A stretch of 55,469 nt of DNA, taken from an uncultured Rhodospirillales bacterium (lineage in GTDB: Bacteria; Pseudomonadota; Alphaproteobacteria; Acetobacterales; Acetobacteraceae). Shown here piece after piece: positions 39,712 to 47,629 of this stretch (its first letter is position 1; every line of letters begins with the position of its first letter). The stretch lies in contig CAIJTR010000147.1 in the NCBI GenBank assembly GCA_903823665.1, positions 1 through 55,469 of the forward strand, given 5' to 3'. The notes beneath the pieces were generated by a model. That model saw only the letters and a program-made list of their open reading frames with translations. It was not told the DNA's origin and did not search any database. The position numbers and the translations under genes were made by a program.

Positions 39712-42405
39712 TCAAGCCGCCTTCGCCATCTCACGCAGCACGTAATGCAGAATGCCGCCGTGCTGGTAATACGCCACCTCATCAATCGTATCGATGCGGC
39801 ACTTCACCGGCACGTTCTCGGTGGTGCCATTGGCGCGATGGATCACCAGCGTCATCGTCTTGCCCGGCGAGAGGTTGTCGAGGCCAATGATATCCAGCAC
39901 CTCCGACCCATCCAGCCCCAGCGTGTGGCGCGTCGTCCCAGGCTCGAACATCAGCGGCAGCACGCCCATGCCGACAAGGTTCGAGCGGTGAATACGCTCA
40001 AAGCTCTCCACAATCACCGCGCGCGCGCCCAGCAGCATCGTGCCCTTCGCCGCCCAGTCACGCGATGAGCCAGTGCCGTATTCCTTGCCACCGAGAATGA
40101 TTGTCGGCACGCCCTCGGCCTTATACTTCATCGCCGCATCATAGATCGGCATCACCGCACCATCCGGCTGATGCTTGGTGATCCCGCCCTCAATGCCCGG
40201 CACCATCTCGTTCTTGATGCGCGTGTTGGCGAACGTGCCGCGCATCATGATCTCGTGGTTGCCACGACGCGCGCCGTAGCTGTTGAAATCCTTCTGCAGG
40301 ATCTGCCGCTCACCCAGATACTCACCAGCAGGCGAGCTTTTCTTGATGCTGCCGGCGGGGGAGATGTGGTCGGTGGTGATGCTATCACCGAGCTCCGCCA
40401 GCACCCGTGCGCCCATGATGTCCGTCTTCACCGAAGGCGTCATGGTGATGCCGTCAAAGTAGGGCGGGTTGCGCACGTAGGTGGAGCTGTCGTTCCAGCT
40501 ATAGGTGTCCGCCGAGCCAGCCACGTCGATCGCCTGCCACTGCTTCGGCCCCTTGAACACTTCCGCATAGCGCTTGAGGAACTGATCGCGGCCCAGGCTG
40601 GCGTTGACGGTGTCGGCAATCTCCTTGTTCGAAGGCCAAATATCCTTGAGATACACCACCTTGCCATCCGTGGCCGTGCCGATCGGGGCCGTTGTGATGT
40701 CCTCACGGATGTTGCCGAACAGCGCATAGGCCACCACCAGCGGCGGGGAGGCGAGGTAGTTGGCCCGCACGTTGGCGTGCACCCGGCCCTCGAAGTTGCG
40801 GTTGCCGGACAGCACGGCGGCGGCCACCAGCTTGTTGTCCTCAATGGCATCGACGATGGCATCCGGCAGCGGGCCGGAATTGCCGATGCAGGTCGTGCAG
40901 CCATAGCCCACGGTGTTGTAGCCAATGGCATCCAGATCCGCCGTCAGGCCGGCGCGATCCAGATACTCCGTCACCACCTGCGATCCAGGGGCCAGCGAAG
41001 TCTTCACCCACGGCTTCGGCGTCAGCCCAAAGGCGCGGGCCTTGCGCGCCACCAGACCGGCCGCGACCATCACATACGGGTTGGACGTGTTGGTGCAGGA
41101 CGTGATGGCCGCGATCACCACATCGCCATGCGTCAGTTCATAATTGGTGCCCTCAACAGGGACGGACTTCGACACGTCGGCCGGGGCCACGCCGAGCGAC
41201 TTCGTCAGTTCCGTCTGGAACGAGCTGCCCGCATCCTTCAGCAACACCCGATCCTGCGGCCGCTTCGGACCAGCAAGGCTCGGCTGCACGGTGGACATAT
41301 CGAGTTCGAGCGTGTCAGTAAAAATCGGGTCCGGTGTGGAAGCATCGCGCCACATGCCCTGCGCCTTGGAATACGCCTCCACCAGCTTGATGCGGTGCTC
41401 GTCACGGCCCGAGAGGTGCAAATAGTCGAGCGTGATCTGGTCCACCGGGAAGAAGCCGCAGGTCGCACCATATTCCGGGGCCATGTTGGCGATGGTGGCG
41501 CGGTCGGCGAGCATCAGGTCATCGAGGCCCGAGCCGAAGAACTCCACGAACTTGCCGACAACGCCGCGCTTGCGCAGCATCTGCGTCACCGTCAGCACGA
41601 GGTCGGTCGCCGTCGCACCCTCCGGCAGCTTGCCGGTCAGGCGGAAGCCGATGACATCTGGAATCAACATGGCGATCGGCTGGCCGAGCATCGCGGCCTC
41701 CGCCTCAATGCCGCCCACGCCCCAGCCGAGTACGCCCAGTCCGTTGACCATCGTGGTGTGGCTGTCCGTGCCATACAGCGTGTCCGGATAGGCAAACGTC
41801 GTCTCGCCAATCTTGGCGGTCCACACCGTCTGGCTCAGATATTCCAAGTTCACCTGATGGCAGATGCCGGTGCCCGGCGGCACCACGCGGAAATTGTCGA
41901 ACGCTTCCTGGCCCCAGCGCAGGAACGAATAACGCTCCCCGTTGCGCTCAAACTCCACATCCACGTTCTTGCCTTCAGAGGCGGCAGTCCCGGAGAAATC
42001 AACCATCACCGAGTGGTCGATCACCAGATCGACAGGCACCAGCGGGTTCACCTTCTGCGGGTTGCCTCCCAGACGGAGAATGCCGTCACGCATGGCGGCA
42101 AGATCGACCACGCCGGGCACGCCGGTGAAGTCCTGCATCAGGATGCGGCTCGGCTTGAACGGCACTTCCTTGGTGGATTTGCCTTCCTTCACCCAATCCA
42201 CAACCGACTGTGCATCGGCCACCACATAGGACTGGCCATCCTCGAACCGCAGCACGTTCTCCAGCAGCACTTTAAGGCTCACCGGCAGGCGCGAAACGTC
42301 GCCCAGCGCGTCGGCGGCCACCGGAATGGAGAAGTAATCGTAGTTCTTGCCTTCCACGGTCAGTGTCCGGCGGGTCTTGAGGCTGTCCTGACCGATGGAT
42401 TTCAT
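39712..42405 (-). CDS. acnA: Aconitate hydratase AcnA
   Basis: Interconverts citrate and isocitrate in the TCA cycle, cytosolic, [4Fe-4S] dependent. The product is 897 aa, the AcnA/IRP1 length. Cluster cysteines are in SCTNTSNPYV and GCTTCIGNSG. PDTLYGTDSHTTMVNGLGVLGWGVGGIEAEA, LAPGSQVVTEYL, GKEYGTGSSRDWAAKG and SFERIHRSNLVGMGVLP are all in place. The ATG of MKSIGQDSLK follows AGGAAG. Confidence 0.98.
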   Translation of the reverse strand: MKSIGQDSLKTRRTLTVEGKNYDYFSIPVAADALGDVSRLPVSLKVLLENVLRFEDGQSYVVADAQSVVDWVKEGKSTKEVPFKPSRILMQDFTGVPGVVDLAAMRDGILRLGGNPQKVNPLVPVDLVIDHSVMVDFSGTAASEGKNVDVEFERNGERYSFLRWGQEAFDNFRVVPPGTGICHQVNLEYLSQTVWTAKIGETTFAYPDTLYGTDSHTTMVNGLGVLGWGVGGIEAEAAMLGQPIAMLIPDVIGFRLTGKLPEGATATDLVLTVTQMLRKRGVVGKFVEFFGSGLDDLMLADRATIANMAPEYGATCGFFPVDQITLDYLHLSGRDEHRIKLVEAYSKAQGMWRDASTPDPIFTDTLELDMSTVQPSLAGPKRPQDRVLLKDAGSSFQTELTKSLGVAPADVSKSVPVEGTNYELTHGDVVIAAITSCTNTSNPYVMVAAGLVARKARAFGLTPKPWVKTSLAPGSQVVTEYLDRAGLTADLDAIGYNTVGYGCTTCIGNSGPLPDAIVDAIEDNKLVAAAVLSGNRNFEGRVHANVRANYLASPPLVVAYALFGNIREDITTAPIGTATDGKVVYLKDIWPSNKEIADTVNASLGRDQFLKRYAEVFKGPKQWQAIDVAGSADTYSWNDSSTYVRNPPYFDGITMTPSVKTDIMGARVLAELGDSITTDHISPAGSIKKSSPAGEYLGERQILQKDFNSYGARRGNHEIMMRGTFANTRIKNEMVPGIEGGITKHQPDGAVMPIYDAAMKYKAEGVPTIILGGKEYGTGSSRDWAAKGTMLLGARAVIVESFERIHRSNLVGMGVLPLMFEPGTTRHTLGLDGSEVLDIIGLDNLSPGKTMTLVIHRANGTTENVPVKCRIDTIDEVAYYQHGGILHYVLREMAKAA

Positions 42406-42570
42406 GGATGATCTTCCTGATAGATGCGCCCGCATCTCGCAGGCGAGCACTCACCGAGGCTGATCGGCGGGTTTCGTCCGCGGGCGGGCCGGTTGCAATG
42501 CGGCGTGTGCTTTAAACACCTGCAAAGCCTGCTCGTCCATGGGGCGAACAGGGATTTTGGGGGATTGTCA

Positions 42571-43143
42571 GTGCTGGCGGTGGACGAAATTGTGGCAGTG
42601 CGGGGCGAACGAATGGTGTTCGGCCCACTTTCGTTCGAACTTGCGGCCGGCGGCGCAATCCTGCTGGTTGGGCCGAACGGCGCGGGCAAAAGCACGCTGC
42701 TGCGCATTCTGGCGGGGCTGGGCCGGATCGAGTCTGGCCGTGTGCTGTGGAATGGCCTCGACATGGCCGATGATCGCGCAGCGCATGGAGCACGGGTCGC
42801 CTATGTCGGCCATCTCGACGCCGTCAAACCCGGCCTCTCCGCCGCCGAGAATTTGGGCACCGGTTTCGCCGCGGCGCTTACCGCCGTGGGGCTGGAGGCT
42901 CTGGCCGATCTCCCGGTCCGCCTGTTCAGCGCCGGACAGAAACGACGCCTCGCACTCGCCCGCCTGATGCTGCGCTCCGCACCCATCTGGCTGCTCGACG
43001 AACCGACCCTGGGGCTCGACACCGCCTCCGTCGAACGCTTCGGCGTCATGCTGGCCGATCACCGCGCCACCGGCGGCGTGGTGCTTGCTGCCACACATCT
43101 GCCGCTGCCGCTGCCGGACGCCACCGAGTTGCGCCTGTCATGA
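42571..43143 (+). CDS. ccmA: Cytochrome c biogenesis ABC ATPase CcmA
   Basis: The ATP-binding subunit of the CcmAB transporter that releases holo-CcmE during c-type cytochrome maturation. The product is 190 aa. Walker A is GPNGAGKST, the signature is FSAGQKRRLALARL, Walker B is IWLLDEPTLGLD and the switch His is in AATHLPL. The GTG of VLAVDEIV, about eight bases after GGGGGAT, is chosen; upstream in-frame residues do not look like CcmA. ccmB overlaps its end. Confidence 0.92.
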   Translation: MLAVDEIVAVRGERMVFGPLSFELAAGGAILLVGPNGAGKSTLLRILAGLGRIESGRVLWNGLDMADDRAAHGARVAYVGHLDAVKPGLSAAENLGTGFAAALTAVGLEALADLPVRLFSAGQKRRLALARLMLRSAPIWLLDEPTLGLDTASVERFGVMLADHRATGGVVLAATHLPLPLPDATELRLS

Positions 43144-43805
43144 GCGGCTTCTTCGCCATCATCGCCCGCGACCTTCGCCTGTCGCTGCGGCACGGGGCCG
43201 ACACCCTCGCCGCCCTGCTGTTCTTTGTGCTGACGGCGGCGTTGTTCCCGCTGGCCATCGGCCCTCAGCCGGAACTGCTCGCAAGGCTTGGCCCCGGCAT
43301 CATCTGGGTCTGCGCCCTGCTTGCAGCCCTCCTCCCGCTTGACCGTCTGTTCGGTGCCGATTTCGAGGATGGCTCGCTCGACCTGTTGCTGCTCTCTGGC
43401 CAGCCCGCCGCGATGGTGGCGCTCGCCAAAGCCTGCGCCCACTGGCTCGCCACCGGCCTACCCCTACTTGTCGCCGCCGTGCCAGTCGCCCTCATGCTCA
43501 ACGTCGATCCCGGCGTGATCCCGGTGCTGCTCGCAGGCCTTCTCCCCGGCACCGCTTTGCTCTCGCTGTTCGGCGTGATCGGCGCGTCGTTGGTGCTGGG
43601 AGCCCGTCGCGGCGGCGTGCTGCTGCCGTTGCTGGTCCTCCCACTCGCAGCCCCGGTGCTGATCTTCGGCGTAGCCGCGGCCGATGCAGCAGGATCAGAG
43701 CAATCCACCGCCGCCCCCCTGCTATTCCTCGCCGCCCTGTTCGCCGCAGCCTTGCCGCTATGCCCGCTTGCCGCGGGGAGCGCACTGCGGAGTGCGGTGG
43801 AGTGA
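43140..43805 (+). CDS. ccmB: Heme exporter membrane subunit CcmB
   Basis: The membrane partner of CcmA, 221 aa with six helices. The family features are IIARDLRLSLRHGADTLAALLFFVLTAALFPLAIGP and GADFEDGSLDLLLLSGQP, the loop that marks CcmB. It matures c-type cytochromes such as the c'-like protein at 36700. The ATG overlaps the ccmA stop. No ccmC follows, so the ccm genes are split in this genome. Confidence 0.93.
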   Translation: MSGFFAIIARDLRLSLRHGADTLAALLFFVLTAALFPLAIGPQPELLARLGPGIIWVCALLAALLPLDRLFGADFEDGSLDLLLLSGQPAAMVALAKACAHWLATGLPLLVAAVPVALMLNVDPGVIPVLLAGLLPGTALLSLFGVIGASLVLGARRGGVLLPLLVLPLAAPVLIFGVAAADAAGSEQSTAAPLLFLAALFAAALPLCPLAAGSALRSAVE

Positions 43806-43914
43806 TCCATCGGGAGCGGGATCATTTTCGATTGCACCCGTTTGGATATCGTCACTGCCAGCCCCCAATTTGGCGGCGTGGCTCAGAAAGGCGGAACGCG
43901 AACTGAGTTGATCG

Positions 43915-44406
43915 TCACTTCGCGCAGGGCAGCGCCGGAAAGAACGGGGCCGGATCGAATGATCGCCCGCGCACCAGCAGTTCGAAATACAGATGCGTGC
44001 CATACGTCACACCGGTGCGACCAATCCGCGCAAACGGCTCGCCCGCCTTTACATGCGTGCGCCCCTGCGCGAACGCGGGCAATATCAAACCAAGATGCGC
44101 ATACAGCGACGTATAAGGCCCCACACTGCCGCGATGCGCGATCGCCAACTCCAGCCCGCCCGGCCCGCGCTTGTGGATGGTCACGATCTCCCCATCCGCC
44201 ACCGCATAGACATAGGCACCGGACGGGGCGCGTAGATCGATCCCGTTATGAAACCCCGGCGCATCCACCCCCGGTGCCGGCCTATCCCCGAATGGCGAGG
44301 TGACGCAAAGCGGCTTCACCGGCGGCAGCATCTCCCCCACCGCCGGCTGCGCACGGGCATGCCCCGCCCAAAGCAGCACCAGGATGCAGTAGGCCCACAG
44401 CCTCAC
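43915..44406 (-). CDS. M23/LytM-domain protein with an altered zinc site
   Basis: A 163-aa exported protein with signal peptide LWAYCILVLLWAGHARAQ, then an M23 domain: FHNGIDLRAP (first His and Asp ligands), VADGEIVTI, SLYAHLG and GVTYGTHLYFELL. In active M23 endopeptidases the last motif is HLHFE, whose second His is a zinc ligand; here it is Tyr. A regulatory, amidase-activating or other non-hydrolytic role is therefore possible. It overlaps the binding-protein gene upstream by four bases, so it is expressed with it. Confidence 0.88.
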   Translation of the reverse strand: MRLWAYCILVLLWAGHARAQPAVGEMLPPVKPLCVTSPFGDRPAPGVDAPGFHNGIDLRAPSGAYVYAVADGEIVTIHKRGPGGLELAIAHRGSVGPYTSLYAHLGLILPAFAQGRTHVKAGEPFARIGRTGVTYGTHLYFELLVRGRSFDPAPFFPALPCAK

Positions 44407-45917
44407 TTCCAGCCAGACAGGTAAAACCGTGGCAATTCATCAGCGGTCGGTTTGAAATCCAGCGCGCGTGAAAACGCATAGGTTGTCACGTAAGTGTGCA
44501 GCGGCAGCCAAAGCGCCTGATCGCCGATCAGCCGGATGGCCTTACTATACGCAAGACGTCGCTTGTCCGGGCTGGTGGTCGCCCCGCCCTGCGCCACAAG
44601 CTCCTGCAACTCCGGCACGCGCGCATAGTCATTGTCACCGCCACCGAAAAAATACGGCAGAATGGCCGACACGTCGTTGATCGAATAGCTCCCCCAGCTG
44701 CCCAGCATCAACGGGGCCGAGCCCTCGGCCTGCCGCTTCACCGCCATATCCAGCGGCAGCTGGCTGATATGAGCACGAATGCCGATGGCCGCCAGATCCG
44801 CCGCCACCCCCTGCGCAAACTGCGGCAGCACATACGACACCAACTCGGTGTCAAACCCGTCAGGGTATCCAGCCTCCACCAGCAGCGCCTTCGCCCGCGC
44901 CGGATCATACGCCACCCGCTCCGCCGCCAGCTGATCGCAGCCGAACTGCGTCGGATAGCACGGCGCATTCGGAATCCGTCCGCCCAGCGCCAGCAGATCA
45001 CGCCCCAGCTTGGCCCGATCAATCCCGGCGACGATGGCCTGGCGCACCTTCAGGTTGGTCAGTGGCGAGGAAGCACCCGAGCGCCCCGCCGCGTCGATCG
45101 ACAGATATCCCAGCCGCATACTTTCCGCCCGCGCCTCCTGCACCTGCGGATTGGCGGAAATCTCTGCCGATTTCTCTGGCGCGTAGGACCATATCCAGTC
45201 CGCCCGCCCCGCCAGCAGATCGGCAACCTCGGCCACCGCGTCATCCACCTGCGAAATCACGATCCGCCCAATCGGCGGCAACCCTTTCGGGGACTGCCGA
45301 AAATATCCGTCAAACCGCGAAAGCTCGATGCGGTCCGGTGCCGCAGCGCTCACCCGATATGGCCCGGTTCCAACAGGAAAGCGCGAGAACCCTTCCACCC
45401 CCACCCGCTCACGATAGGCGTGCGGTAGGATAGGCATCACCACCGCAATATACTCCAGCGCCGCTGGAAACACCTGCTTCAGCTTGATCCGCACATGCAG
45501 ATCATCAATCTTCTCCGCCCCCGCCAGCCACGCATAGTTCGACGGCACCGCAAGCGTCGGGTCCGTCAGGATGGACTGCACGGTGTAGACCACGTCGTCG
45601 GCGCTGAACGCGTCGCCATTGTGGAATGTGATGCCAGGGCGCAGCTCAAATTCGATGGTGGTGTCGTCCACCAGCTTCCAACTCGCCGCCAGCAACGGCT
45701 TCAATGCCAGCGTTTGCGGATCGCGCGCGATCAGTCCGTCCCACACCTGCTGGCTGATCACAAGCCCGGTGCGCAGAGACGTGTGATACGGGTCAAGGCC
45801 AATCACCTTGTCGCGCCACGAAATGCGCAGCGTGTCCTCCGCGGGCTGGCCCCACGCCGCACTCGTCAGCATGGGACCAGCCAGAAGAAACAGGATCAGC
45901 GTCAGCGCACGCAGCAT
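44403..45917 (-). CDS. ABC transporter substrate-binding protein, family 5 (peptide/nickel type)
   Basis: A 504-aa periplasmic protein with a signal peptide (LRALTLILFLLAGPMLTSAAWG). It shows the SBP_bac_5 pattern: RISWRDKVIGLDPYHTS, IEFELRPGITFHNGDAFSADDVVYTVQ, RIVISQVDDAVAEVADLLAGRADWIW and VRQAIVAGIDRAKL. It binds peptides or related solutes, but no permease or ATPase genes are adjacent, so partners must be elsewhere. The start ATG lies five bases after the SDR stop with GGGGTGAG before it. Confidence 0.92.
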   Translation of the reverse strand: MLRALTLILFLLAGPMLTSAAWGQPAEDTLRISWRDKVIGLDPYHTSLRTGLVISQQVWDGLIARDPQTLALKPLLAASWKLVDDTTIEFELRPGITFHNGDAFSADDVVYTVQSILTDPTLAVPSNYAWLAGAEKIDDLHVRIKLKQVFPAALEYIAVVMPILPHAYRERVGVEGFSRFPVGTGPYRVSAAAPDRIELSRFDGYFRQSPKGLPPIGRIVISQVDDAVAEVADLLAGRADWIWSYAPEKSAEISANPQVQEARAESMRLGYLSIDAAGRSGASSPLTNLKVRQAIVAGIDRAKLGRDLLALGGRIPNAPCYPTQFGCDQLAAERVAYDPARAKALLVEAGYPDGFDTELVSYVLPQFAQGVAADLAAIGIRAHISQLPLDMAVKRQAEGSAPLMLGSWGSYSINDVSAILPYFFGGGDNDYARVPELQELVAQGGATTSPDKRRLAYSKAIRLIGDQALWLPLHTYVTTYAFSRALDFKPTADELPRFYLSGWK

Positions 45918-45922
45918 CGCGC

Positions 45923-46705
45923 TCACCCCATCGTTGCGTTGAACGCCCCGCCATCCAGCAACAGGTTCTGCCCCACGATGAAGCCCGAATGCGCGCTGCA
46001 CAGGAACACGCAGGCATGGCCGAATTCCAACGGATCGCCCACCCGCCCTGCAGGACTACCCTTGGCGCGCTCTGCCAACAGATCATCCACACTCTTGCCC
46101 GACGCTGTCGCCGCCGCCTGCGCGTTCGAGCGCAACCGATCCGTCAGGAACGGCCCCGGCAGCAGATTGTTGATCGTCACGTTATGGCTCGCCACCTGCC
46201 GCGACAGGCCCGCCACAAACCCCGTCAACCCCGCCCGCGCGCCGTTGCTCATGCCCAGCGTGGGAATGGGCGACTTCACCGAGCCGGAGGTGATGTTCAC
46301 AATCCGCCCAAAGCCGCGGCCGATCATGCCGTCCACCACAGCCTTGATCAGGAAAATCGGCGTCAGCATGTTGGCGTCCACAGCCTTGATCCAATCCTCC
46401 CGCTCCCAGTTGCGGAAATCACCTGGCGGCGGGCCACCGGCATTGTTGATCAGAATGTCCGGGTTCGGGCAGGCCGAGAGTGCTGCCGCTCGACCGGCCT
46501 CGGTGGTGATGTCACCAGCCACCACATTGACCACAACGCCCGTCGCCGCGCGGATTTCAGCAGCCGTTGCCTCCAGCGTCTCTAATGTGCGCGCGGTGAT
46601 CGTCACCGACACGCCCTCCTGCGCCAGTGCCATCGCACACGCCTTGCCCAAGCCCTTGCTGGCAGCACACACCAGAGCGGTTTTGCCCTTCAGACCCATA
46701 TCCAT
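45923..46705 (-). CDS. Short-chain dehydrogenase/reductase with an atypical active site
   Basis: A 260-aa Rossmann-fold SDR. The cofactor-binding region CAASKGLGKACA and NNAGG (88-91) are present, and Ser140 is in NITSGSV. Where the YxxxK pair is expected, the sequence reads SNGARAGLTGF, placing Ser153 for Tyr and Arg157 for Lys. A divergent SDR subgroup carries such changes. It probably binds NAD(P)(H), but the usual proton relay is lost. It lies between a thioesterase gene (12 bases) and the binding protein. Confidence 0.9.
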   Translation of the reverse strand: MDMGLKGKTALVCAASKGLGKACAMALAQEGVSVTITARTLETLEATAAEIRAATGVVVNVVAGDITTEAGRAAALSACPNPDILINNAGGPPPGDFRNWEREDWIKAVDANMLTPIFLIKAVVDGMIGRGFGRIVNITSGSVKSPIPTLGMSNGARAGLTGFVAGLSRQVASHNVTINNLLPGPFLTDRLRSNAQAAATASGKSVDDLLAERAKGSPAGRVGDPLEFGHACVFLCSAHSGFIVGQNLLLDGGAFNATMG

Positions 46706-46717
46706 CCGACGTATCCC

Positions 46718-47149
46718 CTACATGATTGATTGAAACGCCAGCTTTTGTGCCGGCGGAATGGCCGTGGGCGTCATCGACGCCTTGTGGACATAAACATGGA
46801 CAAAGAAGCCCTCAGCCGAGGCCACATCGTCATCGGCGCGAAAAACCGCCGAGAGATACTTCACCGAACTCGTGCCGATCCGCGCAACGCGCACCCCCAC
46901 CGTGATTGGGTCCGGATAGGCAATCTCGCGCAGATAGCGAAGATTGGCCTCCGCCACCACGCCCACCACCTCGCTGGTGCCGATCTCCAGAATGCCGTTT
47001 TCGATGAGAAAATTATTCACCGCCGTGTCGATCCAGGAGAAATACACCACGTTGGAGGCATGGCCGAAGGCGTCATTGTCCTGCCACCGGGTGGTGATGG
47101 TCTGGAAATAGCGATAATCCGCCCTCGTTCCGGGCGCGGGTCTGGTCAT
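46718..47149 (-). CDS. Acyl-CoA thioesterase, 4-hydroxybenzoyl-CoA (hotdog) family
   Basis: A 143-aa hotdog-fold protein. TRWQDNDAFGHASNVVYFSWIDTA is the RWxDxDxxGHxNNxxY-type motif with the catalytic Asp, and RYLREIAYPDPITVGVRVARIGTSSVKY is the central strand region. It hydrolyses acyl-CoA thioesters, chain length unknown. It is the first gene of a minus-strand string thioesterase-SDR-binding protein-M23, suggesting acyl-group or envelope metabolism. Confidence 0.9.
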   Translation of the reverse strand: MTRPAPGTRADYRYFQTITTRWQDNDAFGHASNVVYFSWIDTAVNNFLIENGILEIGTSEVVGVVAEANLRYLREIAYPDPITVGVRVARIGTSSVKYLSAVFRADDDVASAEGFFVHVYVHKASMTPTAIPPAQKLAFQSIM

Positions 47150-47259
47150 GCTGTGGCCTCTCGTCGCGGCGGACTACACAAGGTTTGCGGCCCTGCGTCC
47201 ACCCACCCAAACCGCCAAATTGGACAGTTCTCGGGCCCGCGCGCTAAGGGTCCGCCCAC

Positions 47260-47628
47260 ATGACGGGAATGCTGCAGATGCGAATGATGGTGCTGATCGG
47301 GATGTTGCTGCTGGCCATGGCGAAGCCTGCCCTGGCACACGCCATCCTGGTCGAGAGCACGCCCGCCATCGGGGCCACCATCGCATCCGGGCCGGAGGCC
47401 ATGCAGCTGCGCTTCAACAGCCGCATCGACCGCGCCCGCTCCAAACTCACCCTGATCCGCGCCGACAAAACCACCACCCCGCTTTCCATCGCCCCCGAAG
47501 GCAGTGACGATTTGCTGCTCACCCATCTCGACCTTTCAGCCGGAACCTACAGCATTCGCTGGCAGGTGCTGGCCATTGACGGCCACATCACCCGTGGCGA
47601 CGTGCCCTTCACCGTAGAGGCAAAATAG
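47260..47628 (+). CDS. CopC-domain periplasmic copper protein
   Basis: A 122-aa protein with a signal peptide (MMVLIGMLLLAMAKPALA). The mature protein begins HAILVESTPAIGATI, putting the copper-binding His at or next to its N-terminus. LRFNSRIDRARSKLTLI and RWQVLAIDGHITRGDVPFTV complete the CopC fold, the last with Asp and His ligands. It delivers or binds Cu(II) in the periplasm for the CopD membrane protein encoded one base downstream. Confidence 0.9.
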   Translation: MTGMLQMRMMVLIGMLLLAMAKPALAHAILVESTPAIGATIASGPEAMQLRFNSRIDRARSKLTLIRADKTTTPLSIAPEGSDDLLLTHLDLSAGTYSIRWQVLAIDGHITRGDVPFTVEAK

Positions 47629-47629
47629 C

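Noticed and set aside
40171-42411. 746-codon open frame opposite aconitase
   Set aside because: It is antisense to a full-length, motif-complete acnA. The product is His/Arg/Gly-rich low-complexity sequence typical of the complement of GC-rich genes.
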